Positions 1-9,626 of a stretch of 37,506 nucleotides of DNA are shown one piece after another. A model generated the notes under the pieces. It searched no databases and had not been told where the DNA came from. It was given only the letters and a program-made list of their open reading frames with translations. The stretch comes from Reticulitermes lucifugus (lineage: Eukaryota > Arthropoda > Insecta > Blattodea > Rhinotermitidae). The stretch's first letter is position 1. Each line of letters starts with the position of its first letter. The stretch is taken from NCBI GenBank assembly GCA_026260175.1, contig JAKCWW010004958.1, forward strand, positions 1 to 37,506. The letters run 5' to 3'. The position numbers and the translations under genes are program-made.

Positions 1-44
<44 letters not shown>

Positions 45-87
45 TGAGTGAGTGAGTGAGTGAGAGAGAGAGAGAGAGAGAGAGAGA
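1..87. repeat. Compound microsatellite (TG)n-(AG)n-(GTGA)n-(AG)n
   Basis: The window opens with about 20 bases of TG dinucleotides, then AG dinucleotides, a short GTGA tract, and AG again. It lies in the ERCC4 intron that precedes the first exon seen here, so it has no coding role. The left edge is cut by the window. Confidence 0.95.
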
Positions 88-679
88 CGAAGGTTTAGTA
101 CATGTTTCTAAACTAAATTCTTCAACATTGCGGTGGGTTTGTTATGGGGAACAGGATCCCCAGACCTATAACATCCATGTCTGAAGATTGACTGGATAGT
201 TTTGGATTTTGGATAAAAAAAATGTGTTGATATGTTGGGAACAGTGTTTGGCTTGTGAGAGGAAGGAACTCAGATTAATGAAAATTGATCCACAAGTTGA
301 GAAATGGGTATTAATTTGTGCATCCTATATAAGCAGAAACTCATCCAGGGATAACTGTATTGCCCACAAGTGGTACCATCTTTTACTTTTCCCACTAGTC
401 TTTCCATAGTGTCTAGTGTTTCAAATTGTCGTGTGTTTTACTTGAATGCTCTGTATAAATATGGACCCTTTAGTATTGGTATTGAAGTTATGTGCGTGTG
501 GAATGCATGTTTTAATGTTACAGTACACCATTAAGATGAAATTCATCTGAGAAACGTAATTTTGGAAGAAATGTGAAATCAGAGATCTTGGTTTCAAAGG
601 TTTGAGGTTAGTGGGAATGGGAGGCAGGTGTGTCATAGCTTTGTCACTAATATATGTTATGTTCTACATTTGACAACAG
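88..679 (+). other. 3' end of an ERCC4 intron
   Basis: No exon or recognisable repeat is seen. The stretch ends in the splice acceptor gacaacag directly before the exon at 680. The short open frames here (209-409 on +, 421-636 on -) resemble nothing I know. Confidence 0.7.
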
Positions 680-817
680 GTGTACCAAAGCAGTCACCCA
701 GAAATTCAGCTACGTATCTATTTCTTGATATATGGAGGGTCAGTGGAGGAGCAGGCTTTTCTTACAAGTTTACGACGTGAGAAAGAGGCATTTGATTTCC
801 TCATTAAGGAGAAAGCG
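680..817 (+). CDS. ERCC4: ERCC4 coding exon (first seen), end of helicase-like region
   Basis: Acceptor gacaacag|GTGTAC and donor AAAGCG|gtagga bound 46 codons, phase 0 at both ends. It encodes [10 protein letters not shown] and then [12 protein letters not shown], a strongly conserved XPF stretch. The start at 680 is a splice site and not a translation start. Confidence 0.95.
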
Positions 818-3800
818 GTAGGAATATACCTTAACTCCTTTGTTGCTGTGTTTGCGTTGTACAATCAAGGCAAGATATGAGTGGGCAGGATATCACATTA
901 AAAATAAATGGCACAAATGTTATGATGTAAGAATGTCTTTGTTAACATATGCCCAGAAAAATGATAATTAATGTGTAGCATGTACAACTGAACCCCATTT
1001 GAGGATGCTCATGGGTGGACATTTTGCAACAGTTAGAAAAGTCGCCACAGGGATTTAGACAGGAGTCCCATTGATGCACATGTCAGTATGTCCTGTCTGC
1101 AAAGAATTTCTTGGGCTGCTGCCAAAACCACTGTACCACAGCCTCCTGCACATCAATGACATGAGTATGTGGCCTTAGAGGGCATTTTTTAGTGTACGAA
1201 AATTGCATGGTGCTAAGTCTGGGCATGTGGGATGTTTGAGCACCTCCCGTCAATGGCATTCAGTTGTTCCTGAACTCTGTTGAATGACAGTGCCTGTTAC
1301 CTTGTGGCCCACAGAGTCCAGAACCAACTGAATGCCATTCTATGGGACATTCTGCATGCAGCCGAAACGTACTTCCTTGCGATTTTCACATCTTTAGACT
1401 CTTCCAGAAAGCTGGATAAAGGTTTTACTGTATTATTCGTACTCTGTGTGGGTCATCATAATATGTAATATTGTTTGACAGTTTAGTATAGAACATAAGT
1501 TTAGATGTCATTGTTTTGGTGTATGCCTCTTCCAGGTCTAGTTAGATTTGGGGGTGGGGGGGTAATCAAGGGCTCCCAGCTCCCTTCAATTAGCAATTGA
1601 AAACTATTGCATCTTCTCCCTCTCTCCCCTGCCTTTCTTATCCTCCTCCTCCTATAGTATACATCACCACGAACATATTTTTCATTCCCATAGTAAAGTT
1701 TATTAATTGAGGTTTTTGTCTGTTTACATGATATTTGTCACTGAGACTACTGTTCTAATTTTAGTGTCGTTCAATTGTGTTTTAAAATAATATCCAAGAA
1801 ATATGAAATTATATTTCACAGTAACTGATTCTTTTTCAAATTATGTCACTGGAAATGTTACTGGTAAATGCAACTGCTTGATTCGTTATAGCTATATATA
1901 TAATATGTAAATACAGTGCCACCTCCAATAATGAGAACCTATATAATATTTTCATTCACATGTGTTGCACATTGATTTCTGGCACTGGTTTATCATGTTG
2001 CAGAACAGCTGATCATATTTCATCTTTGTTTTTCAAATTAGTGAACAGTCTTGAAGAACTCTATCCATTCTGTCTTCTCTCTCTTGCTGAAGACAGGCTA
2101 CTATCTGTCTTATTTGTCAAAGGAACTTGCAGGCATGAATTGTTTTTTGATGTCTTTGTATTTGCCATTAGTCACTGGTGGTGCCTGAAGACCAGGGTGA
2201 GAAGGCTAATGAGTTCCAAGGTGCATCCAGATCTAACCTCACTGTAGCACCAACAAGCTCTCGTAAAGGTGGCACGACTGACGGGAAAGCTAAGGATAAA
2301 AATCCTGCCACAATTATTGTAGACATGCGGGAATTCAGAAGTGAATTACCAGCACTTATTCATAAGAGAGGCATAGAAATTGAGCCTGTGACTTTGCAGG
2401 TTAGTGGTGGTTGAATTATATATTACTGAAAATAAAGAAATTTAGAATTATATATTACTGAAAATAAAGAAATTTAGAAGTATGTTTCTAAATTCCTTTG
2501 CGTGTAAGAAATATATATGTGTGATCAGTTTACATACAGAATAACAGTGGTAATGATATTAATTGGGTGCATTCACAAAATTGTGAATAGTGACTATTAG
2601 CTTTGTCATGTCTGTCTGTCCATCTGTCTGTATGGACTAACTCAGCACCCACTGGATGGATTTTCATGAAATTTGATATTTGAGGATTTTCTGAAAATCT
2701 GTTGAGAACCTTCAAGTTTGATTAAAATCTGACAAGAATAATAGGTACTTTACATGAAGACCTATGTACATTTATGATAATATCTGGCTGAATTCTTCTT
2801 CAAATGAGAAATGTTTCAGACAAAAGTTGTAGAGAAAATCAAAACACACATTTTATATTCAATAACTTGTGAACATTTTGCTGTTATGAGATAATGTGGA
2901 AAAATATGGTACAGCCATACAGCCTACAGATGACAGTATAATACGGCTCATGCGCTTTTTGTGCTGGATAACTAAGGCTACAGACACACACTCAGAATAT
3001 GTTATACTTATTGCTTTTCCACAGCAACAATGGTTATTTGAATGCACCTTAATATTACGTTTATACGTACATTGCCTGTCTTCTTTAATGTTGTTATCAA
3101 ATATGTCAGCAACAAAGTTGAGTGTGAGCATTAAGTCAAAATCATACACATTGTGACAGTTTAAGATTTAAAACTTGATTGTAGCAGAGTCATATTGTCC
3201 TCATTACCAGCCCAAACACTCACCTTTCCTCTTTCACATATTTAGCATAAGTAATTGAAACAATGAAAATCATCCTTGATAGCAATATTTTATTCAGTAC
3301 TCCGTATTTCAAGATCACCTAACTTCAAAATTGTGGCTATACAATATATTTCTGTCTGCCCAAATGCTTAAATGTAGCACATTAGTACTTTGTTTGTATG
3401 TCAGAATAAATGTATTTGTAGGTGGAAGGTAACAGCTGTACTTGAGAACAACAAAACAATGCGAGTAAAGTCTCAGACCAAGAAGTTGAAAGAATTGAGG
3501 CATTAACTGTAGTCTGAAATTATTTTTGATGGATAGTTGTAGTAGGACACAGATATTACAGTAACTTTTTATTTTTTAAAAATTATTTTTGTAGGCCTAA
3601 GTGGAAAATGTATAGTTTTGATTTTTTGTTGTTCTGTTTCTGACAAATTTGCTGCTTTCCTGCAACTGTCATTCTGGTGTGTTTAATGATTTTCTCTTCC
3701 TTCAGAAATGATGAATAGACATTTCACTGTCATTGATATGATGATGAAACAAGTGCACATTCTTTGTGTTGAGTCACAAATATGTTCTCATAGCATAAAT

Positions 3801-6800
3801 TAGTTTGATACCTATATGATGGTAAAGGGTCTGTTTTCACTGTGAGAGAGAAGTGTATTGAAGAGTTCCAGCAATAAGGTGTTTGATATCCAAGAAAACT
3901 GGAATCTGTTCATGCTCTTGGTTCAGTAAGATGAAATTTATATCTGTAAAATCTTTGATGAGAGTTTATTTTACCGATACATTGTAGCAATAAACATTTG
4001 TACTGATGAACTGATGTAATGTCCACTGTGTTGTGTCCCTTTTCCCCTCATCATAAATTTTATTTGCACCAACATTCATTGTGTTCAGTGTTTACCACTA
4101 TAATTAAGGCTGTGTGTTAATAGGATTAACTTCTGCGTTTTGAATAATAATTTTCAGAACCATAAACCAAACAAAATGAGGTCATATATGCTTTCTTACT
4201 TTGTTCAGTTCATACTGTTATTGTTTGTAGGTTGGTGACTACATCCTAACACCTGAACTGTGTGTGGAGCGAAAGAGTGTGAGTGATCTGATTGGCTCAC
4301 TAAACTCTGGCCGACTCTACAATCAAGCCCTTGCCATGACAAGGCACTACAGTAAACCAATGCTGCTTATTGAATTTGATCAGAACAAACCTTTTGCACT
4401 GCAGGTATGGTTTATCATATGTTTCTGTATAAGTTAATTAATTTTATTATTCTCACTCCAGATATTTAATTCAGGTGGTAGGTGGATATGACCAGCAATT
4501 ATGTGTGCTGGAAATTTTTGGTGTAAGTACTTATTTGTCATTGTAATAAGGAAAATATAAATGTAGCTCCTGAGGAAAGTTTATTTTGCTTGAATGTATG
4601 TTGTCTTGCATTGTTATGTATATAACATTACATATGGATTTCAAGACATTTGTGTATTATGTACACTTACAACATGAATAATTTAATACTTCAGTACATT
4701 CATATGAACCCTGCTTTATATTTTTCTCTCTTCAAGACAGGGTTTCTGGTAGCTTACTCTGTACACTGTGTGTTGCAGGGAACATATTATGTTAGCAGTG
4801 ATGTAACATCCAGTGATGTTGCATCAAAGCTCCAACTCTTGACACTGCACTTCCCAAAATTGAGGCTTGTCTGGTCACCAAGTCCCTATGCCACTGCTCA
4901 GCTGTTTGAAGAACTCAAGGTAATGCATGACCATGAAAAAAGTGCCATACTGACTGATATATAAAATTAGTTCTTCATAATGTAGCACCTGGAAAAGGAG
5001 GAGCCATCGTATAATTCTGTACAAAGCAAAGTAGTTTGTGTGGTGGTATCTAACAGTGGGTGTACCAAAACCCTTTTTTGTTAAACAACAAAAAATGAAA
5101 CAAATCTCTTACTAAATTTTGGAATAATGGAAGGGGAAATAAGGATACACTTTATAATTTAATATAGATTATGGATTACTTTTTATGAAACTTCAAAACT
5201 GTAGTCCTCACCACTTCTGATGTCCTGGTATAGGCACATTTTTTTCTTATAAGAACAAGGACTGGTAATCTGTAATATACATGACACCTGCAACAGTCTG
5301 CAGTGAAGTCTTCCTGACAGTCAGGTGTGTTGATAATGCAGTTCATATTCAGACGTTTTGGACTGTTTCTGCTTCATGCTGAGGAGTTGATGTGATGAAT
5401 GATATGGCCACGTGTTATATTTATACCCCAGAGGTTTTACTTTGGAAGCTCATTGTCCTGCCACAGTGCAGGCCTGAGGGGAACAGTGGTCAGAGTCAGG
5501 CAATTGGTGATCATTCATTGACTCATTGACTGATAGAAGCGGCACATCATACAATCCTTATATCTTGACCTTCATAAAAGTAAGTTGTAGGTGATGAAAT
5601 CATAATCCATTAAAATCACACAGTTACGTAGGCTGCTTTATATTTTCATGGGAATAACTACCAAACACTACATCCCCTTTCAGGTGAGATTATTGAGTGA
5701 AGTAGTTCTGTCTGGTCTGTTAACTCCTTCCTGTTTAGCCATATTTGTTTCCTCATTTTGGATAAAGTTTCCCCAGGAAAGCCCTTTGCATGTTGTTCTT
5801 CAGGTATGAACTTAGTATTCTTGCTGATCTTTGTTCATCCAGTCACTGATTGCCCATATTAGCAACTGCTTTTTATGACGCAATGGGCCATTGGTCCTGT
5901 TGTTGGATGTCCATATCCACCTCTTGCCATCATTTTTCTCTGTAATTCCTTATGTTCTGATGCTTATATTGGTTGTGCAGTATTGTTAGCTGGTTGCATT
6001 AGTGATTTATGGCAATCCCACACCAGTTTGGAGTTGATCAGGTAACTGTCAAGTGCTGCAACTGCAACTTCACTGGCTCATAGAATACACATATTTTGAT
6101 TCTTATATCCCTCATCTGTGGTCTCCGTAGCATATGCCTTAGTGGCAAATACTTCAGCCTGGAATGCCATGGTGTACTGTCTAGGGCTGGAATTAAGTGT
6201 CTTTTGTGCCATCTTCACACACCTGAACACACTGCTGTCATTTTTCTTGGAGTAGTCTGTAAAATAGACCAGTCCATTTCTATCAGGCTGAAACCCACTT
6301 TCCTATTCACATCTGACAGCAAATCTGACTGTGAATGATTTAATGGGTACATATCTTTGTATCATTTTGTCACTCCCAGTTTGTAGGATGGGTTCTTACT
6401 TCATATCCCAAGACATAAGCATAACACATCTATTAGCCCAGACATCACACACACTTATACAGCTTAAGAAGATCATAAATGAACATCATGGTAATGGTAA
6501 ACATTCACTGTTTGCTGATCTCATCTTGAAAGCCAAGTTTTGCTTTCATGGTTCAAACTGTAAGACATTAGAATGGGTGAAAAGTTGTGCAGAACAAGGA
6601 CCCATGCTGTTGTATAAAAATATTTTATTATTGCAGTAAATATATGACATTCTATAGTTTTTCTTTACTATGTAAACCAATTTTAAGCTTTTTTTTCTGT
6701 CCTTCCATTGATCCCATTTTTTACATTGTTGTGGATCTAGTATACATCATGTATAAATAACTATTGTTAAACAAATCATCCTAAGGTACCCACTGCATAT

Positions 6801-9626
6801 TATGCTCATCTGTTTAAATTTTTTTCAACATTTTAATCAAGCAAGGACGAGAAGAACCAGACCCAGCTGAAGCAGCAGCTGTAGGAATGGAAATAAGTTC
6901 AGAACAGCAGGATCCAGACATGCTGGAGAAGTGGAACACTGCTATACATGATCTAGTGACCAAGTTACCAGGAGTGACAACAAAGAATCAGCACTCACTG
7001 CTGATAAAGGGACAGTCTCTTGATCATCTGCTTTCTCTTTCCAAGGTAATTAACACAAGACAGGCAATGTACCTATAACGTAGCATTGAGGCACGTTCAT
7101 GTAACCATTGTTGCCATGGAAAAGCAATAAGTGTAGTAAAACCCTGATTTAATGTTCCTACATTTAGTGAAATCCCAGATTTAGTGATGATTTTTTCATG
7201 TCCCGACAATAGCTCCATATTAATTGAAAACCTCCATTTAATGAAAACCTNGATTTAGTGAAATATATTCTAATCCCCCAGCAATTCATTAAATAGGGGT
7301 TTTACTGTACCTATTATATTGTCATCTGTGGCCTGTCTGGCTGTACCGTATTTTTCCACATTATCTCATAAATGGTACAATTTTCGGAAAAAGTCATTGA
7401 ACATAAAATGTGTTTTGATTTTCTCTACAACTTTTGTCTGAAACATTTCTCACTCTACTCGTAAGAAGAATTCAGTGAGACATTGTCATAAATGTACATA
7501 GTTCTTCACCTAAAGTACCCATTATTCTTGTTGGATTTTAATGAAACTTGAATTTTCTCAACAGATTTTTGCAAAATACTCAGATATCAAATTTCATGAA
7601 ATATGTCCAGTGAGAATCAAGTTGGTCCATGCATTTCACAATTTTGCGAACACACCTAAAAATGGATAGCAGTGTTAATATGACCTTGTCAGTATGGCAG
7701 GTTGTGTCTACTGAGGTATCCTGATCTTAATGTAATGCTAAGAATTACAAGATAGGAAATGTACGTTATAACATAATATCGAGATCATTGCATCCTAGAC
7801 TGTCCTCAGATGGTCTTACCTTTTAATCCACTTGGGTCACACGTTTGTTGTTGTTTGGAACTATATATATATATATTAGAACGTGGTGGTGGTGGTGGCA
7901 GCGGCAGCGATTGTCGTCGTCGTTATATTTATTTGAAGAACTAATTTTTATGTTGTTTATTTTCACACCAACTTATGCACATTAACTTATAATATTAATA
8001 ATTTTATTATCTGTTATTAATATTATAAGTTAATGCGCATAAGTTGGTGTGAAAATAAACAACTTTAGTTGTCATAAGATGCACGGTAAATACAATGTAA
8101 TTTTTATGTGTCTGTATTGATTTTGTTTTTGTTAATTTATCAGTCATACATAACCTCAAGGTTTCAACCAATTGAAATATTTTGTAACTTCTGAATTACA
8201 AACAATATTTTGTACACAATTTATAGTAATATTCATAATCTGTGTACATACCAAATTGCATATTCCTATATATAAGCAATAAATATTAAACATTTCGATT
8301 GGATAGGAACAACATTTATGTCACTGATTGCTGCATAATACCACAACAAATTACTCTATTATATGAGGTGCCATATTATTATGTAATTATAATTAAGTCT
8401 AAAAGGGCAAGTATTAAATATTACAGTTGTATGTATTTTTGTCTTAAGTGTCCATCATGCAAAGGCATCTTAAACTGAAAGCTTCGCCCAGTCAAAAATA
8501 GTATTAAATGATTGTGTTTTTGTCTTAATTACCTTGAATGCAAATTGCACCTTTTTTTGCACCATATTATGTTACATTTATGGCCTGTCTGGCACAAATT
8601 TTTTTTTTTAAACAGTACAATTTTGAGAGAAAACTGTATTTTATGCAAAATGTATGTTTTGATTTTTGCTGAAAATTTTCTTATTCCATGAAGAATTTGG
8701 TGAGATATTATGAACATACTTAGGTCTGCATGTGAAGTGCCTGTTATATGTGTCAAGTTTTAACCAAACTGGAATTTTCATACAGCTTTGAATGAAAGCC
8801 CCCTGTATTTCAAAAAATCCATACAGTGGGAGCTGAGTTGTTCCATGCGTGTGGGTGGGCTGATGGACGGACGGATGTGACAAAGCTCACAGTCGCTTTT
8901 CACAACTTTGTGAACGTGCCTGAAAATAAGGACAATAGCAGTATACAGTAGTTATCCTGGTATTGTCGGCTGATGTTTATGCCATGGTAGAGTGCTGTAT
9001 ACAGTAGTCCACCATGGCATAAACATCAACCGACAATACCGTGATAACTCCCTTGCAATGGATATGACTAAATTGATATAGATGTTTGTCGGCAGTGGAA
9101 GATAAAATTTTGTTAAGAAATGAAAAACATTTGTAATTGATTTATATTTTAAACATGTTTAACAATTTTAATTGATAATATTGTATTTTAAAACTTCAAC
9201 AGAATTTGCTGTGTCTGTATTCCTTTGTATACAACCTCCAGGTGCGGAGTGGTGTTGATTGGTGCGCTGCAAATGATGATGGCCTTGTAGAGGCCGAAAC
9301 GTGTAGGAGGGACATCATACATGACAAATGATTATTTATTATTGATTGTGCAAATTTTGGATTAAATATTGTGTATGGTAATGGAATGTTGTTACAGTAC
9401 AATGGGTATGATGTTTTAAATTTCTGTAACTTGACTATACTGAGTGACTTACTTTTCCAAACAGGATGAGCTGATGAAGATTATGAATAATAGTGGTGAA
9501 GCACAAGACCTGTTTGATGGACTGCATAAAACATATCATCCTGTGGAGGAATCTGTCACAGGCTACAAAGGTCCTGGAAAAGGACGAGGCAAAAGTAGAG
9601 GTCCTGTCAAGAAACGCAAATTATAA
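680..9626 (+). CDS. ERCC4: ERCC4/XPF DNA repair endonuclease, C-terminal 348 residues (six exons)
   Basis: Catalytic subunit of the ERCC1-XPF nuclease, which cuts DNA 5' of lesions in nucleotide excision repair and acts in interstrand crosslink repair in the nucleus. Exons: 680-817, 2172-2399, 4231-4404, 4779-4919, 6842-7045, 9465-9626; every intron here is phase 0 and the joined frame is open to TAA. In residues counted from the first exon seen: 1-46 are the end of the inactive helicase-like region ([17 protein letters not shown]); 93-227 are the ERCC4 nuclease domain with VDMREFRS (D97), GDYILTPE (D125) and the catalytic ERK-x3-D motif ERKSVSD (E135, R136, K137, D141); about 235-315 are the tandem helix-hairpin-helix region (LPGVTTKN) that binds ERCC1 and DNA. 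The basic tail ends KKRKL. Human XPF is 916 residues, so about 60% lies upstream of the window. Nothing is broken in the part seen. Confidence 0.97.
1035..1280 (-). pseudogene. Decayed mariner-type transposase, C-terminal fragment
   Basis: Reading the - strand from 1235 down gives [12 protein letters not shown] (the mariner PDLAP block), then, after frame shifts, [18 protein letters not shown] at about 1153-1088 and [14 protein letters not shown] at about 1080-1038. This order is that of the C-terminus of mariner-family DD34D transposases. The third catalytic aspartate, which follows PDLAPC, reads as asparagine, and several frame shifts and stops make it dead. It sits in an ERCC4 intron, opposite to the gene. 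Confidence 0.8.
1312..1356 (+). pseudogene. Second mariner transposase scrap, inverted relative to the first
   Basis: The + strand encodes [13 protein letters not shown], the same block that lies just upstream of PDLAP in the fragment on the - strand (VQEQLNA type). Bases 1251-1279 and 1312-1340 are inverted copies (25 of 29 positions match). This implies two transposase fragments meeting head to head, by nested insertion or local inversion. Confidence 0.6.
2172..2399 (+). CDS. ERCC4: ERCC4 exon with start of nuclease domain
   Basis: Acceptor ccattag|TCACTG, donor TTGCAG|gttagt, 76 codons, phase 0. The first half ([11 protein letters not shown] and a Ser/Thr/Lys-rich linker) is the variable linker of XPF; the second half begins the nuclease fold with [20 protein letters not shown], where D97 of the visible protein corresponds to a conserved metal-site aspartate. 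Confidence 0.95.
2413..2476 (+). repeat. Perfect tandem duplication of a 32-base unit
   Basis: Two identical 32-base AT-rich units lie head to tail at 2413-2444 and 2445-2476, starting 13 bases into the intron after the donor at 2400. Each contains AATAAA. Complete identity suggests a recent duplication or an assembly artefact. Confidence 0.9.
2477..4230 (+). other. ERCC4 intron sequence around R1 copy 1
   Basis: Apart from R1 copy 1, the stretch 3084-4230 is AT-rich with no exon, transposase or structured repeat that I recognise. It ends in acceptor gtttgtag. Confidence 0.7.
2565..3083 (+). repeat. R1 interspersed repeat, copy 1
   Basis: Near full-length copy of the R1 family, in + orientation. 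Its start GGTGCATTCAC and the inner end GAATGCACC are inverted copies, with a further shared tail (TACGTACATTGCCTGTC). Shared landmarks with the other copies are GTCATGTCTGTCTGTC, TTTCATGAAATTTGATAT, GAGATAATGTGGAAAAATAT and ACAGACACACACTCAGAAT. Open frames on both strands here are by-products of the repeat. Confidence 0.9.
4231..4404 (+). CDS. ERCC4: ERCC4 exon carrying the ERK-x3-D nuclease motif
   Basis: Acceptor gtttgtag|GTTGGT and donor CTGCAG|gtatgg give 58 codons, phase 0. It encodes [19 protein letters not shown], the catalytic heart of XPF, followed by [15 protein letters not shown] and [11 protein letters not shown]. All expected acidic and basic active-site residues are present. 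Confidence 0.97.
4405..4778 (+). other. Short ERCC4 intron
   Basis: 374 bases, AT-rich, nothing recognised. It ends in acceptor gtgttgcag. Confidence 0.85.
4779..4919 (+). CDS. ERCC4: ERCC4 exon, end of nuclease domain
   Basis: Acceptor tgttgcag|GGAACA and donor CTCAAG|gtaatg, 47 codons, phase 0. [20 protein letters not shown] and LFEELK match the end of the XPF nuclease fold, where it joins the helix-hairpin-helix region. Confidence 0.95.
4920..6841 (+). other. ERCC4 intron with an antisense retrotransposon remnant
   Basis: Outside the non-LTR remnant (5430-6300), the flanks 4920-5429 and 6301-6841 show no exon. Parts of them may be further decayed element sequence, but I recognise no motif. 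It ends in acceptor tttaatcaag. Confidence 0.6.
5430..6300 (-). pseudogene. Decayed non-LTR retrotransposon, RNase H and 3' region
   Basis: The - strand, read from 6270 down with frame shifts and stops, gives VYFTDYSKK (RNase H start, usually YTDGSK), [36 protein letters not shown] and AKGFPGE, and lower down CRFYQSM and [12 protein letters not shown]. This order matches the RNase H domain and the cysteine-containing tail of insect non-LTR elements of the jockey/R1-like groups. The glycine of the RNase H signature has changed and the reading frame is interrupted many times. It lies in an ERCC4 intron, antisense to the gene. The exact clade cannot be set without the reverse transcriptase. Confidence 0.75.
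6842..7045 (+). CDS. ERCC4: ERCC4 exon, linker and first helix-hairpin-helix
   Basis: Acceptor aatcaag|CAAGGA and donor TCCAAG|gtaatt, 68 codons, phase 0. It encodes [14 protein letters not shown] (variable linker) and then [17 protein letters not shown], the first helix-hairpin-helix of the ERCC1-binding domain (human LLKMPGVNAKNCRSL). The acceptor has a weak AAG, but the phase and the homology fix it. Confidence 0.93.
7055..7660 (-). repeat. R1 interspersed repeat, copy 2 (with nested MITE)
   Basis: R1 in reverse orientation. It begins only about 10 bases after the ERCC4 splice donor and ends GCGAACACACCT. About 70 bases of the R1 consensus are replaced by a TA-flanked insert at 7134-7309. 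The part from 7310 to 7660 is well preserved and carries all R1 landmarks in reverse complement. Confidence 0.88.
7134..7309. mobile_element. MITE with pogo/Tigger-like ends inside R1 copy 2
   Basis: An insert of about 175 bases with inverted ends: left GTAAAACCCTGATTTAAT, right (reverse complement) CAGTAAAACCCCTATTTAAT, each beside a TA dinucleotide. Inside are repeated GATTTAGTGAAAT-type units. TA duplication and CAGTAAAACCCC ends fit a non-autonomous Tc1/mariner-pogo element. It has no coding capacity. One undetermined base lies at about 7252. Confidence 0.75.
7862..7925. repeat. Simple repeats: (TA)n, (GGT)n, (CAGCGG) and (GTC)n
   Basis: Short back-to-back simple tracts in an ERCC4 intron, just before the hairpin at 7952. 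Confidence 0.85.
7952..8063. repeat. Near-perfect 49-base inverted repeat (hairpin)
   Basis: Bases 7952-8000 and 8015-8063 are reverse complements at 48 of 49 positions, around a 14-base loop. The arms start GTTGTTTATTTTCACACC. It would form a very stable stem in the ERCC4 pre-mRNA. No transposase or TA-type target duplication is clear at its edges. Confidence 0.95.
8562..8922 (-). repeat. R1 interspersed repeat, copy 3 (partial)
   Basis: Reverse-oriented and more diverged; it covers the TIR-proximal two thirds, ending GTGAACGTGCCT, and lacks the part with ACAGACACACACTC. Landmarks such as AAAATCCATACAGTGGGAG and the GATGGACGGACGGATGTGAC segment align to the other copies. Confidence 0.85.
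8950..9049. repeat. 39-base inverted repeat (hairpin)
   Basis: Bases 8950-8988 and 9011-9049 are inverted copies with 36 of 39 matches, loop 22 bases. The 10-mer GTATACAGTA occurs both directly before the left arm and inside the loop. It may be a foldback or MITE remnant; no element family recognised. Confidence 0.9.
9271..9315 (+). other. Hammerhead-ribozyme-like motif, site a
   Basis: ATGATGA at 9273-9279, a GGCC/GGCC hairpin at 9281-9295 and GAAAC at 9296-9300 mimic the hammerhead core (CUGANGA, stem II, GAAA), with C3 changed to A. I could not draw convincing stems I and III, so activity is doubtful. Such motifs are known from Penelope-like retroelements and retrozymes. Confidence 0.35.
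9465..9626 (+). CDS. ERCC4: ERCC4 terminal coding exon
   Basis: Acceptor ccaaacag|GATGAG, then 53 codons and TAA. It encodes [20 protein letters not shown], the second helix-hairpin-helix (human DELTSILGNAANAKQLYDF), and a glycine- and lysine-rich tail ending PVKKRKL, which could serve as a nuclear localisation signal (inference). Confidence 0.96.
   Translation, partial: DELMKIMNNSGEAQDLFDGLHKTYHPVEESVTGYKGPGKGRGKSRGPVKKRKL

Larger units (their letters stand above)
818..2171 (+). other. ERCC4 intron
   Basis: Holds the mariner remnants at 1035-1356; the rest (about 1400-2170, AT-rich, with a short run of C and T near 1615-1655) shows nothing I can name. It ends in acceptor gccattag. Confidence 0.8.
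7661..9464 (+). other. Rest of the last ERCC4 intron
   Basis: Between the listed repeats (about 8064-8561 and 9050-9464), the sequence is AT-rich, without exons. The intron ends in acceptor tccaaacag. Confidence 0.75.
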
